A stretch of DNA of 64,000 nucleotides from Streptomyces drozdowiczii (GTDB lineage: Bacteria; Actinomycetota; Actinomycetes; Streptomycetales; Streptomycetaceae): contig NZ_CP098740.1 in NCBI RefSeq assembly GCF_026167665.1, positions 2,170,001-2,234,000 of the forward strand, in the 5' to 3' direction. How positions within the stretch are numbered: position 1 is the stretch's first letter; each line of letters begins with the position of its first letter. Positions 51,810 to 61,745 of this stretch are shown here, piece after piece. Both the position numbers and the translations under genes were made by a program. The notes beneath the pieces were generated by a model. The model saw only the letters and a program-made list of their open reading frames with translations. It searched no databases and was not told the origin of the DNA.

Positions 51810-53119
51810 GCCGCCGGGCGGAGGCGCCCAGACGGCGCGCGCGACCGCGGCTCCCGGCCTGGACGGCGACGCTGACGTGGAAGGCCGCGGTGTTCATCAC
51901 CGTGATGTGCTGCGTGCTCGCCGCGCTCCTCGGCGTCCTGGTGCACACCGCGGTCACCCGGCAGACCGTGGGCCACGCCCGCGAGAAGTCCCTCGCCCGG
52001 CTGACGGAGGTGTCCCGCGCGTACGAGGCGGGCGAGGCGCTGCCGCCGCGTTCCGGGGTCGATCCGCCGGGGCTGCCGGGGCCGTTGCGGGGGCTGGCGG
52101 CGGGCGGGCGGCGCGGCACGATGGTCGGCAGGTTCCTCGGGCGGCCGGTGATGTGGGCGGCGGCCCCGGCGGACGGCGGGCGCGCGCTGGCGGCCTGGAC
52201 CGACTACAGCCAGAGCGCCCGCACCATCAACGGCCTGGACGGGGCGATCATCGGCTCCTCGGTGCTGGCGATCGGCGCCACGCTGCTGGTCGGCGCCTTC
52301 GCGGTCACCCGGGTCACCCGGCGGCTGCACCAGACCGCGCGGGTGGCCCGGCGGATCGGCGCGGGCGACCTGGACGCCCGGGTGGACGACCCGCGCACGG
52401 CGGACCCGTCGCGGCGGCAGGACGAGGTCGCCGTGGTCGCCGGGGCGCTCGACACCATGGCCTCGGCGCTCCAGCGCAAGCTCCAGGCGGAGCAGCGGTT
52501 CACCGCGGACGTGGCGCACGAGCTGCGGACCCCGCTCACCGGCCTGTCCGCCGCCGCCGAGCTGCTGCCGCCGGGCCGCCCGGCCGAGCTGGTGCAGGAC
52601 CGGGCCCGGGCCCTGCGCGCCCTGACCGAGGACCTGTTGGAGATCTCGCGGCTGGACGCCCGGACCGAGCACGTCGACCTGGACGCCCACGAACTGCCCC
52701 CGCTCGCCGCCCGGGTGGCGCAGGGCACCGACACCCGGGTCGAGGTCACCGGGGAGCCCGTGCGCGTCGAGACGGACCGGCGGCGCCTGGAACGCGTCCT
52801 GGGCAACCTCATCAGCAACGCCCACCGGCACGGCAGGCCGCCCGTGGTGCTCACCGTCGACGGGCCCGTGGTGACCGTGCGGGACCACGGCGACGGCTTC
52901 CCGGAGTACCTGACGGCGGGCGGCCCGCAGCGCTTCCGCACCGAGGGCGGCGGCAAGGGGCACGGCCTCGGGCTGACCATCGCGGCCGGCCAGGCCGAGG
53001 TGATGGGCGCGGTGCTCACCTTCGGGAACGCGCCGGACGGCGGGGCGGTGGCCCGGCTGACGCTGCCCCGGTACACGGGCCCGGACGGCGAGGAGCCGCC
53101 CGTACGCGCCGCGACATAA
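51806..53119 (+). CDS. Sensor histidine kinase without adjacent response regulator
   Basis: 437 residues. Two membrane segments (VFITVMCCVLAALLGVLVHTAV; IGSSVLAIGATLLVGAFAV) flank an extracellular domain of about 110 residues. A HAMP domain follows, then HisKA (DVAHELRTPLTGLSAAAELL) and HATPase (N-box LGNLISNAHRHG, G1 VRDHGDGFPE, G2 GHGLGLTIA). All catalytic boxes are intact. No response regulator gene is present on either side, so its partner is elsewhere. Starts by GTGA overlap with the lipoprotein. Confidence 0.93.
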   Translation: MSRRAEAPRRRARPRLPAWTATLTWKAAVFITVMCCVLAALLGVLVHTAVTRQTVGHAREKSLARLTEVSRAYEAGEALPPRSGVDPPGLPGPLRGLAAGGRRGTMVGRFLGRPVMWAAAPADGGRALAAWTDYSQSARTINGLDGAIIGSSVLAIGATLLVGAFAVTRVTRRLHQTARVARRIGAGDLDARVDDPRTADPSRRQDEVAVVAGALDTMASALQRKLQAEQRFTADVAHELRTPLTGLSAAAELLPPGRPAELVQDRARALRALTEDLLEISRLDARTEHVDLDAHELPPLAARVAQGTDTRVEVTGEPVRVETDRRRLERVLGNLISNAHRHGRPPVVLTVDGPVVTVRDHGDGFPEYLTAGGPQRFRTEGGGKGHGLGLTIAAGQAEVMGAVLTFGNAPDGGAVARLTLPRYTGPDGEEPPVRAAT

Positions 53120-53155
53120 CCGACATAACACCCGCGTCTTGCTACGTTGCGGGGC

Positions 53156-54553
53156 ATGACCGCATCGACGGCGGACGCACCCCCGCCCGAGCTGCGCCTG
53201 CCCCGGCGGCGCGGCGTGGAACTCTCGCTCCTCATCGGGGCCGTCCTGATCTCCGTCTACGGCTACGCCGCGGTCGGGCTCGCGCACGACGACGCGGTCC
53301 CGCCCGACGTCGCGGGCTACGGCGGCGGCCTCGGGCTGCTGGCGCTGCTCGCGCACCTCGCGGTACGGCTCCGCGCCCCGTACGCCGATCCGCTGCTGCT
53401 GCCGATCGCCGTCCTGCTCAACGGGATCGGGCTGGTGCTGATCTACCGGCTCGACCTGGAGACCCCGGGCGACCGGGCGGCGACGACGCAGCTGATCTGG
53501 TCCACGATCGGCGTCGCGTTCTTCATCGCGGTCGTGGTCTTCCTGCGCGACCACCGGTTCCTCCAGCGGTACGCGTACGTGTCGATGGCGGCCGCGCTGG
53601 TCCTGATGATCGTGCCGATCTTCTTCCCGGCGGTGAACGGGGCGAAGATCTGGATCAGGGTCGGCGGCTTCTCCTTCCAGCCCGGCGAGTTCGCCAAGAT
53701 CCTGCTCGCGGTGTTCTTCGCCGCGTACCTCGCGGCGAACAGCAACGCCCTCGCGTACACCGGCCGCAAGGTCTGGAAATTCCAGCTGCCCACCGGGCGG
53801 GTGCTCGGCCCGATCGTGGCGATCTGGCTGCTCAGCGTCGGCGTGCTGGTCCTGGAACGCGACCTCGGCACCTCGCTGCTGTTCTTCGGCCTCTTCGTGA
53901 TCCTGCTGTACGTGGCGACCGGGCGGCGCGGCTGGATCGCGGTGGGGCTGCTGCTCGCGGCGGTCGGCGCATTCGTCGTGGGCTCGTTCGAACCGCATGT
54001 GCACAGCCGGGTGCAGGACTGGCTCGATCCGTTCGCCTCGATCGACGCCGGACGCGGTCCCGGCCAGCTCGCCCAGTCGCTGTTCGCCTTCGCGGCCGGC
54101 GGGATGCTCGGTACGGGGCTGGGGCTCGGCCACTCCGTGCTCATCGGGTTCGCCGCGAAGTCCGACTTCATCCTGGCGACGGCGGGCGAGGAGCTGGGGT
54201 ACGCCGGGCTGACCGCGCTCTTCCTGCTGTACGCGCTGCTGGTGGCGCGCGGCTTCCGGGCCGGGCTCGCGCTGCGCGACGCCTTCGGGAGGCTGCTCTC
54301 GATCGGCCTCGCCTCGATCCTGGCGCTCCAGGTCTTCGTGATCGCGGGCGGGGTGATGGGGCTGATCCCGCTGACCGGGATGGCGATGCCGTTCCTGGCG
54401 CAGGGCGGCTCGTCCGTGGTCACCAACTGGATCATCGTGGCGCTGCTGATCCGGGTCAGCGATCTCGCGCGCAGGCCCGCGCCGGACGAGGTGGAGACGG
54501 GGGTGGTGGCGTCGGTCCCGGCGGCGCTCCCCGGTGCGGAGGACGAGCGGTGA
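53156..54553 (+). CDS. FtsW/RodA/SpoVE-family glycosyltransferase
   Basis: 465 residues with about ten membrane helices. SEDS peptidoglycan polymerase signature: ERDLGTSLLFFGLFV (catalytic Asp region), GQLAQSLFAF, GEELGYAG and LTGMAMPFLAQGGSS. Pairs with a class B PBP; here that gene follows by GTGA overlap. Which elongation or division process it serves cannot be told. Confidence 0.94.
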   Translation: MTASTADAPPPELRLPRRRGVELSLLIGAVLISVYGYAAVGLAHDDAVPPDVAGYGGGLGLLALLAHLAVRLRAPYADPLLLPIAVLLNGIGLVLIYRLDLETPGDRAATTQLIWSTIGVAFFIAVVVFLRDHRFLQRYAYVSMAAALVLMIVPIFFPAVNGAKIWIRVGGFSFQPGEFAKILLAVFFAAYLAANSNALAYTGRKVWKFQLPTGRVLGPIVAIWLLSVGVLVLERDLGTSLLFFGLFVILLYVATGRRGWIAVGLLLAAVGAFVVGSFEPHVHSRVQDWLDPFASIDAGRGPGQLAQSLFAFAAGGMLGTGLGLGHSVLIGFAAKSDFILATAGEELGYAGLTALFLLYALLVARGFRAGLALRDAFGRLLSIGLASILALQVFVIAGGVMGLIPLTGMAMPFLAQGGSSVVTNWIIVALLIRVSDLARRPAPDEVETGVVASVPAALPGAEDER

Positions 54554-56007
54554 TCCGCTACATCCGGCACGCCGCCGCGTTCTGCCTGCTGCTGCTCGTG
54601 GCGCTGCTGGCCAACGCGGCCCGGGTCCAGGTCTTCGAGGCCGACGCGCTGGACGACAACCCGGCCAACCGGCGCAACACCATCGCCCGCTACGACCAGG
54701 CACGCGGCAACATCCTGGTCGACGGGCGGCCCGTCACCGGCTCCAAGAACACCGGCGAACAGCTCGCGTACGAGCGGACCTACCGCTACGGGCCGCTGTA
54801 CGCGCCGGTGACCGGCTACGCCTCGCAGACGTACGGCACCACCCTCATCGAGAACGCCGAGGACGGCATCCTCGCCGGCACCGACCCGCTGCTCGCCCCG
54901 CTCCCCCTGTGGGGCGAGGTGAGCCGGACCCAGCAGCCGGGCGGGGACGTCGTGACCACGGTCCGGGACGGGATGCAGCGCGCCGCGTACGAGGGGCTGG
55001 GCAACCGGCGGGGCGCGGTCGCCGCCGTCGAACCGGCGACCGGGCGCATCCTGGCCCTGGTCTCGACCCCCTCGTACGACCCCGAGCGGCTGTCCGGGAC
55101 CGGCTCCTCCGTCACGGACGCCTGGCGGGAGCTGAACGACGCGGAGAGCCGGCCCATGCTCAACCGGGCGATCCGGCAGACCTATCCGCCCGGCTCCACG
55201 TTCAAGATCGTGACGGCGGCGGCAGCGCTGGACGCGGAGGTCGTCACCGATCCGGACGAGGAGACCGACACCCCGTCCCCGTACGTCCTGCCGGGCACCT
55301 CGACCGTGCTGCCCAACGAGTCGCGCGGCTGCGAGAAGGCGTCCCTCGCGGACGCGATCCGGGTCTCCTGCAACACCGTGATGGCGCACCTCGGGGTCGA
55401 GGTCGGGCTCGACGGGATGGTGGACGCGGCCGAGCGGTTCGGCTTCAACGACACCGGGCTGAAGATCCCGTCCGGGGTGGCGAAGAGCAACTTCGACACG
55501 GAGATGAGCGACGACCAGCTGGCGCAGTCCTCGATCGGCCAGTTCGACACCACCGCGACCCCGCTCCAGATGGCGATGGTCGCGGCGGCCGTCGCCAACG
55601 GCGGCGAGCTGATGTACCCGCACCTGGTGGAGCGGACGACCAAGCACGACGGGGCCACGGTCCGCACCACGGGCTCGACGTCGTACCACCGGGCGATGAA
55701 CCCGATGACGGCGACGCAGCTGCGGCAGATGATGGTCGACGTCGTCCAGGACGGTACGGGCACGAACGCGGCGATCGACGGGGCGACGGTCGGCGGCAAG
55801 ACCGGCACCGCCCAGCACGGGGTGGACAACTCCGACCTGCCGTATGCCTGGTTCATCTCCTGGGCGCAGGCCGACGGCGCGGCGCGTCCCGCCGTGGCGG
55901 TCGCCGTGGTCGTGGAGGACGCCGAGGCCGACCGCGCCGACATCAGCGGCGGCGGCAGCGCGGCCCCGATCGCCCGTGCCGTGATGGAAGCGGCCCTGGA
56001 AGACTGA
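54550..56007 (+). CDS. Class B penicillin-binding protein (PbpA-type)
   Basis: 485 residues. N-terminal membrane anchor ([16 protein letters not shown]), a pedestal domain, then a transpeptidase domain with SxxK ([12 protein letters not shown]), SxN (VSCNTVM) and KTG ([10 protein letters not shown]). All are intact. Partner of the SEDS protein encoded upstream (GTGA overlap), which together would polymerise and crosslink glycan. Confidence 0.95.
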   Translation: MIRYIRHAAAFCLLLLVALLANAARVQVFEADALDDNPANRRNTIARYDQARGNILVDGRPVTGSKNTGEQLAYERTYRYGPLYAPVTGYASQTYGTTLIENAEDGILAGTDPLLAPLPLWGEVSRTQQPGGDVVTTVRDGMQRAAYEGLGNRRGAVAAVEPATGRILALVSTPSYDPERLSGTGSSVTDAWRELNDAESRPMLNRAIRQTYPPGSTFKIVTAAAALDAEVVTDPDEETDTPSPYVLPGTSTVLPNESRGCEKASLADAIRVSCNTVMAHLGVEVGLDGMVDAAERFGFNDTGLKIPSGVAKSNFDTEMSDDQLAQSSIGQFDTTATPLQMAMVAAAVANGGELMYPHLVERTTKHDGATVRTTGSTSYHRAMNPMTATQLRQMMVDVVQDGTGTNAAIDGATVGGKTGTAQHGVDNSDLPYAWFISWAQADGAARPAVAVAVVVEDAEADRADISGGGSAAPIARAVMEAALED

Positions 56008-56011
56008 GCCC

Positions 56012-57106
56012 ATGGCCGATTCCGGGGAACTGCGCGAGGTGCTGGCCTCGATCGACCGCGAGGACCGGGGGCTCCGCGCCTTCCTCGACGTCTGGCCCGA
56101 GGACGCGCTCGCCCGGCTCCCGGCCGCGTCCCGCCTCCCGCTGGCCGGGCTCCCCTTCGCCGTGAAGGGCCCCACCGGCCTGCGTTCGTACGCGGCGCGG
56201 CGGCTGATCGCGGCGGGCGGTGTCCCGGTCGGCTCGACCTCCGTGCCCGGCCCGGGGACGCCCTGGCAGACGTGGGGCCTCGGGCGGCACGGCCGCACGG
56301 TCAACCCCTGGCGCCCGGACCGGACTCCGGGCGGTTCGTCGGCGGGCTCGGCGGCGGCGGTCGCGGCGGGCCTGGTGCCGCTGGCGACGGGCAGCGACGG
56401 GGCGGGGTCGGTGCGCATCCCGGCCGCCTGGTGCGGGGTGTTCGGCCTGAAGACGACGAACGGGCTGCTGCCCTCGCCGGACCGGTCCGGGCTCGCCTCG
56501 GCCGGGGTGCTGGCGGCGTCGGCGGCGGAGGCGGAGACGTATCTGCGCTGCGTCCTTGACGGGTACGCGTGTGTGTCGCCGGCGCTGCCGCTGTCCGCCG
56601 CCTACAGCCCGGACCTGGGCTTCGCGGAGACCGAGCCGGAGGTGGCGGCGGTGGTGCGGGGCGCGGTGCGGCGGCTGGAGGCGGCCGGGGTCGTGCGGCT
56701 CAGCGGGGGCCTCGATCTGCTGGACCCCGCGGCGGCCTGGTTCGCGGCGCGGGGCGGGGACGTACGGCCGCCGGAGGCGGAGCTGCGCGCGGAGAACGAC
56801 CGCCGCCTGGACGCCTTCTTCGCCCGGACGCCGCTGCTCCTGACCCCGGTCACGCCCAACCGCCCGCACGGCCACGAGGGTCCGGGCGACGCTTTCTCGA
56901 CGGCGCTGACCTGGGCGTTCAACCTGAGCGGACATCCGGCGGCGAGCGTCCCGGCCGGGTTCACCGGGGACGGCTGCCCGGTGGGGCTGCAACTCGTGGC
57001 CGCCCGGGGGCGGGACGCGGAACTCCTGGGCGCGGCGCGGGTGGTGGAGCGGGCGCTGTGGGGGCCGGGTGCGCCATTCGCACAGGTACACGGACCTCGT
57101 GGATGA
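56012..57106 (+). CDS. Amidase-signature enzyme
   Basis: 364 residues, shorter than the usual 450-500. Amidase-signature triad is readable: Lys in PFAVKGP, cis-Ser in [10 protein letters not shown] and nucleophile Ser in [22 protein letters not shown]-terminal half is compressed (about 100 residues missing versus typical GatA-type). ATG 56012, 4 bases after the PBP stop, so it is in the same operon. Substrate unknown; context allows a cell-wall amide. Confidence 0.88.
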   Translation: MADSGELREVLASIDREDRGLRAFLDVWPEDALARLPAASRLPLAGLPFAVKGPTGLRSYAARRLIAAGGVPVGSTSVPGPGTPWQTWGLGRHGRTVNPWRPDRTPGGSSAGSAAAVAAGLVPLATGSDGAGSVRIPAAWCGVFGLKTTNGLLPSPDRSGLASAGVLAASAAEAETYLRCVLDGYACVSPALPLSAAYSPDLGFAETEPEVAAVVRGAVRRLEAAGVVRLSGGLDLLDPAAAWFAARGGDVRPPEAELRAENDRRLDAFFARTPLLLTPVTPNRPHGHEGPGDAFSTALTWAFNLSGHPAASVPAGFTGDGCPVGLQLVAARGRDAELLGAARVVERALWGPGAPFAQVHGPRG

Positions 57107-57183
57107 GTACGTGTACTCAGGGCGGCCCGAGGCCCGGAAAGGCAGCCTGGACCCCGACAGCCACCCCCTGAAGGAGTGCCACG

Positions 57184-57489
57184 ATGCGTACGACCAGTCG
57201 TCCCCGCCCGCTGCGGGCCACCGCCGCCCTCGCCGCCTGCGGGGCGGTGTTCGCGCTGCTCACGTCCGCCTGCTCGACGGCGGACGCGGTCTGCTCCGGC
57301 GGCGAGTATCCGGTGCTGTACGTCGGCAGCACCGGCAGCGCGTGCGTGAAGGACGGCGAGGAGCCGCCCAAGGGGTACGCCCGCTACCCCGAGGGCAAGG
57401 TCCCGAAGCATGTGGACGACAAGTGGTGGACGTACTGGAACGAGCACAGCCTCGACAAGGACGGGAACATCATCGAGGTCTCGCAGTAA
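57184..57489 (+). CDS. Small lipoprotein (SCO0607-like)
   Basis: 101 residues. Arg-rich N-region and hydrophobic segment end in LLTSAC, a lipobox. The mature part is small with CSGGEYPVLYVGSTGSAC and WWTYWNEHSLDKDGNIIEV. I recall streptomycete lipoproteins of this pattern (SCO0607 type); function unknown. GGAG site upstream. Confidence 0.82.
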   Translation: MRTTSRPRPLRATAALAACGAVFALLTSACSTADAVCSGGEYPVLYVGSTGSACVKDGEEPPKGYARYPEGKVPKHVDDKWWTYWNEHSLDKDGNIIEVSQ

Positions 57490-57496
57490 CGGCCGG

Positions 57497-58366
57497 TCAG
57501 CCGGCCGCCCCCGCCCCGATCGGCTGCCGCATCTCCTTGCGGACCTGGGCGGCCTGGCGGGCCGCCTCCGCGAGGTCGACCTTGTCCGGGTCCTGGAGCG
57601 CGGTCTCCTCGGTGACGACCGCGACGAAGGAGGCGGTGTTGTCGTCGCCCCAGGCGCACATGGGCAGCGTGCTGGTGACGCCCCCGTCCTCGGAGCGGAC
57701 GACCTCGCAGGCGACGGTGATCCCGTAGCCGGCCGGTGTGAACTCCCGCGCGGGCACCGCCACGGTCATCCCCTCGGCCTCGGCGGCCCCCTTGAGGATC
57801 GTGTCGCGGGAGAACTCGGGCTTCTTGATGCGCCCCCACATCCCGGAGACGATCAGCGTCCCGCCGTCCTCGGAGGTGTACTGCGTGACCACGGCCTTGG
57901 GGTCGCGGACGGTCGGGTCGTACGTCTCCTCGATGTCCTTGCCGTCCGTCGCCGAGGTGTCGGCCTGGAGGGTGTAGTCGCCCTCCAGGAGCGTCTTCGG
58001 CACGGTGAGCCTGTACTCGGCCGCCGGGAATCCGTCGGACCCGCCGGACCCGCCGGACCCGCCGGACCCGCCGGACACCGGCAGCTTGTCGTCGGCCTTG
58101 TCCCCCAGCTGTACGACGCCGAAGACGACGCCGCCCGCCACCAGGAGCGCCCCGGCGACGACCGCCACGATCACCCCGGGCCGCGTCCGCCGGCCCGGCG
58201 GGAACCCGGGCCCGCCGGGCGGAGGAGCCCCCCACGGCTGGGGCCCGGCGCCCTGCGGGGCTCCCCAGGGCTGCTGCTGGGCGTACGGGTTGGGCTGGGG
58301 CTGGGGCGGGCCGTAGGGGCCCTGGGGCGCACCGTAAGGGCCCTGCGGCGGCGGGGGCATGCTCAT
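57497..58366 (-). CDS. Single-pass membrane protein with Pro/Gln-rich cytoplasmic head
   Basis: 289 residues. Pro/Gln/Gly-rich N-terminus (PQGPYG repeats), one membrane helix (VIVAVVAGALLVAGGVVFGVV), a GGS linker made by four 9-bp tandem repeats (58036-58071), then an extracellular domain of about 170 residues with two Cys (TVACEVV, LPMCAWG). Extracellular domain unassigned. ATG 58366 or one slightly upstream. Confidence 0.85.
   Translation of the reverse strand: MSMPPPPQGPYGAPQGPYGPPQPQPNPYAQQQPWGAPQGAGPQPWGAPPPGGPGFPPGRRTRPGVIVAVVAGALLVAGGVVFGVVQLGDKADDKLPVSGGSGGSGGSGGSDGFPAAEYRLTVPKTLLEGDYTLQADTSATDGKDIEETYDPTVRDPKAVVTQYTSEDGGTLIVSGMWGRIKKPEFSRDTILKGAAEAEGMTVAVPAREFTPAGYGITVACEVVRSEDGGVTSTLPMCAWGDDNTASFVAVVTEETALQDPDKVDLAEAARQAAQVRKEMRQPIGAGAAG
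58036..58071. repeat. Four tandem copies of a 9-bp repeat
   Basis: CGGACCCGC x4, encoding the GGS linker in the minus-strand membrane protein. Likely length-variable. Confidence 0.85.
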
Positions 58367-58442
58367 GCCGCACAAGCTACGGCATGGACGCGCGCGCCCT
58401 CCACGGCCGGTGCCGGGTCCGGACCGCGTTCACGGGCCGCCG

Positions 58443-59552
58443 TCAGGCTCCCGCCCCGCCCTGGGCGATCGCCTCGGCCACCTCCGCCACCCTCGCCCGC
58501 TCCTCCGCCTCGAAGCGGTCCTTGTCGAGCTGTTCGGCGATCTCCTCGTCCTGGGCCATGAGCAGGTCGAGGCTGGAGTCGCCGAGTTCGAGCACGCCCA
58601 TGTCGACGTACGCCTTCTGGAGCCGTTCGCCCCAGAGGCCGATGTCCTTGACGCACGGGACGATGCGGCTGAACAGCAGCTTGCGGAAGAGCTGAAGGAA
58701 TTCGGAGTGCTCGCTGAGTTCCTTCGCCTCCTGCCTGCCGACGCCGAAGTTCTCCAGGACCTCGACCCCGCTGAGCCGGTCGCGCATCAGGTAGCAGCCC
58801 TCGATGACGAACTCCTCGCGCTCGCGCCGTTCCGCGTCGCTGAGCTGCTTGTAGTAGTCGCGCAGCGCCATCCGCCCGAAGGCGACGTGGCGGGCCTCGT
58901 CCTGCATGACGTAGGCGAGTATCTGCTTGGGCAGCGGCTTGGTGGTGGTGTCCCGGATCATGCCGAACGCGGCCAGCGCCAGGCCCTCGATGAGGACCTG
59001 CATCCCGAGGTAGGGCATGTCCCAGCGGGAGTCGCGCAGGGTGTCGCCGAGGAGGCCCTGGAGGCTGTGGTTGACCGGGTAGAGCATCCCGATCTTCTCG
59101 TGCAGGAAACGGCCGTAGATCTCCGCGTGCCGGGCCTCGTCCATGGCCTGGGTCGCGGAGTAGAACTTGGCGTCCAGGTCGGGGACGGCCTCCACGATGC
59201 GGGCGGCGCAGATCATCGCGCCCTGCTCGCCGTGCAGGAACTGGCTGAACTGCCAGGAGGTGTAGTGCTGCCGCAGCTCGCCCCGGTCCTTCTCGGTCAT
59301 CCGCGCCCAGTGCGGGGTGCCGTACAGCGTCAGGGCCTCGTCGGGGGTGCCGAGCGGGTCGGCGGGGTCGACCTCCAGGCTCCAGTCGATGCGCTTGTTG
59401 CCGTCCCACTGCTTGTCCTTGCCCTTCTGGTACAGGGCGAGGAGGCGCTCGCGGCCGTCGTCGTAGTCCCAGCTGAAGCGGGCGGCGCCGGTGGCGGGCA
59501 CGGTCCACAGCGGTTCCTCGGGGGCGGTGGTGTAGAGGTCGTGGGTCGACAC
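58443..59552 (-). CDS. Ferritin-like diiron protein
   Basis: 369 residues. Helical, with two metal-ligand motifs MDEARHAEIYG (about 140) and QDEARHVAFGR (about 225), as in ribonucleotide-reductase-R2-like and N-oxygenase diiron proteins. GTG 59552 with AAGGAG. Divergent from the AurF-type oxygenase gene; the two diiron genes share a 177-base promoter region. Substrate unknown. Confidence 0.88.
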   Translation of the reverse strand: MSTHDLYTTAPEEPLWTVPATGAARFSWDYDDGRERLLALYQKGKDKQWDGNKRIDWSLEVDPADPLGTPDEALTLYGTPHWARMTEKDRGELRQHYTSWQFSQFLHGEQGAMICAARIVEAVPDLDAKFYSATQAMDEARHAEIYGRFLHEKIGMLYPVNHSLQGLLGDTLRDSRWDMPYLGMQVLIEGLALAAFGMIRDTTTKPLPKQILAYVMQDEARHVAFGRMALRDYYKQLSDAERREREEFVIEGCYLMRDRLSGVEVLENFGVGRQEAKELSEHSEFLQLFRKLLFSRIVPCVKDIGLWGERLQKAYVDMGVLELGDSSLDLLMAQDEEIAEQLDKDRFEAEERARVAEVAEAIAQGGAGA

Positions 59553-59688
59553 GGACGGCTCCTTCGCCTCGCGACTGCCGGGAAGTCGGCGGGCTCCCCG
59601 CTCAGTTGGCAGGTTCACACGTTGGTAGACGCGCGGTCAACAAGTCGCGCGCAAGGGATTGACGGCCTTGCTGACAAGCAGTCTCATA

Positions 59689-59711
59689 ATGGGTGACCGT
59701 CGGTAACCCAT
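59689..59711. promoter_or_regulatory. Candidate TetR operator between the diiron genes
   Basis: Inverted repeat ATGGGTgACC-gtc-GGTaACCCAT (arms of 10, nine pair). Located 25 bases after a TTGACG (59659-59664) and 19 bases before the oxygenase start, and 137 bases upstream of the ferritin-like gene. Fits repression by the TetR encoded two genes downstream. Confidence 0.55.
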
Positions 59712-59729
59712 GGGTGAGGTGCCTCCGCG

Positions 59730-60665
59730 ATGACGACCGTGACCGAAAGCGACTTGCAGAAACTCCGCGACGCACTCGGCCCGTTGCGCGGCCGCGAGCA
59801 GATCGCCGAACGGCTCCTGGAGGCGTCCGCCAAGCACTCCTTCGACCCCGACAAGGAGCTGGACTGGGACGCGCCGCCGGAGGACGGCAAGTGGTTCTGG
59901 CCGCCCGAGCTGGTCTCGCTCTACGACACTCCGCTGTGGCAGCGGATGTCGCACGACCAGCGGCAGGAGCTGGCCCGGCACGAGGCCGCGTCCCTCGCCT
60001 CGCTCGGCATCTGGTTCGAGATCATCCTCATGCAGCTGCTCGTACGGCACGTCTACGACAAGCCCCCGACCAGCAACCACGTCCGCTACGCGCTCACCGA
60101 GATCGCCGACGAGTGCCGGCACTCGATGATGTTCGGCCGCATGATCACCTGGGGCGGCGGCCCCACGTACACCGTGCCGCGCCGCTACCACAACATGGCG
60201 CGCATCCTGAAGAGCGTGTCCACGACGCCCGGTTCGTTCGCCGGGACGCTCCTCGGCGAGGAGATCCTCGACTGGATGCAGCGGCTGACCTTCCCCGACG
60301 AGCGCGTCCAGCCCCTGGTGCGCGGGGTGACCCGCATCCACGTCATCGAGGAGGCGCGGCACGTCCGCTACGCCCGCGAGGAGCTGCGCCGCCAGATGGT
60401 GACCGCGCCCCGCTGGGAACGCGAACTGGCCCGCGTCAGCTCGGGACAGGCCGCCCGCGTCTTCTCCGTCTGCTTCATCAACCCGCAGGTCTACGAGAAC
60501 GTCGGGCTGAACCGCCACGAGGCGGTCGCCCAGGTGAAGGCCAGCGGACACCGCGCGGAGGTCATGCAGACCGGCGCCAAGCGGCTGACCGACTTCTTCG
60601 AGGACATCGGCGTCCTGAACGGGGTGGGGCGCAGGCTCTGGAAGAGCTCGGGCCTGCTGGCGTGA
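59730..60665 (+). CDS. Diiron oxygenase, AurF-like
   Basis: 311 residues. Metal-ligand motifs EIADECRHSMMFGR (about 125) and IEEARHVRYAREEL (about 210), with HEAASLASLG upstream, match the AurF family of diiron oxygenases (arylamine N-oxygenation or related chemistry). The TetR gene follows after 26 bases. Role probably oxidation of a small molecule sensed by the regulator. Confidence 0.92.
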   Translation: MTTVTESDLQKLRDALGPLRGREQIAERLLEASAKHSFDPDKELDWDAPPEDGKWFWPPELVSLYDTPLWQRMSHDQRQELARHEAASLASLGIWFEIILMQLLVRHVYDKPPTSNHVRYALTEIADECRHSMMFGRMITWGGGPTYTVPRRYHNMARILKSVSTTPGSFAGTLLGEEILDWMQRLTFPDERVQPLVRGVTRIHVIEEARHVRYAREELRRQMVTAPRWERELARVSSGQAARVFSVCFINPQVYENVGLNRHEAVAQVKASGHRAEVMQTGAKRLTDFFEDIGVLNGVGRRLWKSSGLLA

Positions 60666-60691
60666 GGGCGGTCCCCCTTAGGCTGGGTGTC

Positions 60692-61443
60692 ATGACCCCA
60701 GCCGCCACCGCGCCGCCCGGCCGTGCGTACCGAAGACTCAGCGTCGAGGAGCGCCGCACCCAGCTGCTCGGCGCGGCCCTCACGCTCTTCGCGCACCGGC
60801 CCCCGACGAGGTCTCGCTGGACGAGGTCGCGACGGTGGCCGGGGTGTCCCGCCCGCTGGTGTACCGCTACTTCCCGGGCGGGCGGCAGCAGTTGTACGAG
60901 GCGGCGCTCCGCTCGGCCGCCGAGCAGCTGAAGCTGTGCTTCGCGGAGCCGGCCGAGGGCCCGCCGACCGAGCGGGTCACCCGCGTCCTCGACCGCTATC
61001 TGGCCTTCGTGGACGAGCACGACGCCGGCTTCAGCGCCCTGCTCCGGGGCGGCAGCGTCGCCGAGACCTCCCGGACGACCACCATCGTGGACGAGGTGCG
61101 GCGCGCGGCGGCCGAGCAGATCCTGTTCCACCTGGGCCAGGACGAGCACAGCGAACCCGCGCCCCGCATGAGCATGATGGTGCGCACCTGGATCGCGGCG
61201 GTCGAGGCGGCCTCGCTGATCTGGCTGGACGAGGGCAAGCGGCCGGACGCCGCGGAGCTGCGGGACTGGCTGGTCGACCAGTTCATCGGCCTGCTGGCCG
61301 TCACCTCGTCCTCGGACCCGCGGACCGCGGCGGCCGTGGCCGCGCTGCTCCCGCTGGAAACCGTGGAGGGCCCGGCCGGGCGGCTGGTGGACCGGCTGGC
61401 CCCGCTGACCGCCGTGGCCGCGCATCTGCTGCCGCCGGAGTGA
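60692..61443 (+). CDS. TetR-family regulator, apparent one-base deletion
   Basis: About 250 residues if repaired. Frame one gives [37 protein letters not shown], then the frame is lost at the C run 60800-60804. One more C gives [27 protein letters not shown], the complete TetR HTH, and the frame continues to 61443. The C-terminal ligand domain is intact. Follows the oxygenase gene; likely regulator of the diiron pair. Confidence 0.88.
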
Positions 61444-61460
61444 TCGGTCAGACTGGCCCG

Positions 61461-61745
61461 GTGAGAAGCGAGAACACCGCCTTCGTCGGCGGCCCGCTGG
61501 ACGGCCGGGTCCTGCCCGTCCTGACCGGCGCGACCGGCCACCCGCCCAAGTGGTACGAGGTCCCCGTCCCGGACGCGGCCGGCGGACCGCCCACGGTGTA
61601 CGCGTACCGCAGGACCCCGGCCGGCCACACGAAGCGGCTCGGCATCCAACGGGGATGGATCTACGCGTACGCCCCCGAGGGCCGCGAGCGGCCCCGCTGG
61701 CCGTGGTCGAAGCCGGGCGCCAAGCGCCAGGAACCGCCCCACTAG
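61461..61745 (+). CDS. Small hypothetical protein
   Basis: 94 residues from GTG 61461. Basic and Pro-rich, with [13 protein letters not shown] and [21 protein letters not shown], reminiscent of small actinobacterial proteins of unknown function. The stop lies inside the terminal repeat of the following element, so the C-terminus may be set by that insertion. Confidence 0.62.
   Translation: MRSENTAFVGGPLDGRVLPVLTGATGHPPKWYEVPVPDAAGGPPTVYAYRRTPAGHTKRLGIQRGWIYAYAPEGRERPRWPWSKPGAKRQEPPH

Noticed and set aside
53443..56418. 991-codon minus-strand frame opposite the SEDS/PBP genes
   Set aside because: Arg/Ser/Pro-rich shadow; the plus strand shows intact SxxK, SxN and KTG motifs.
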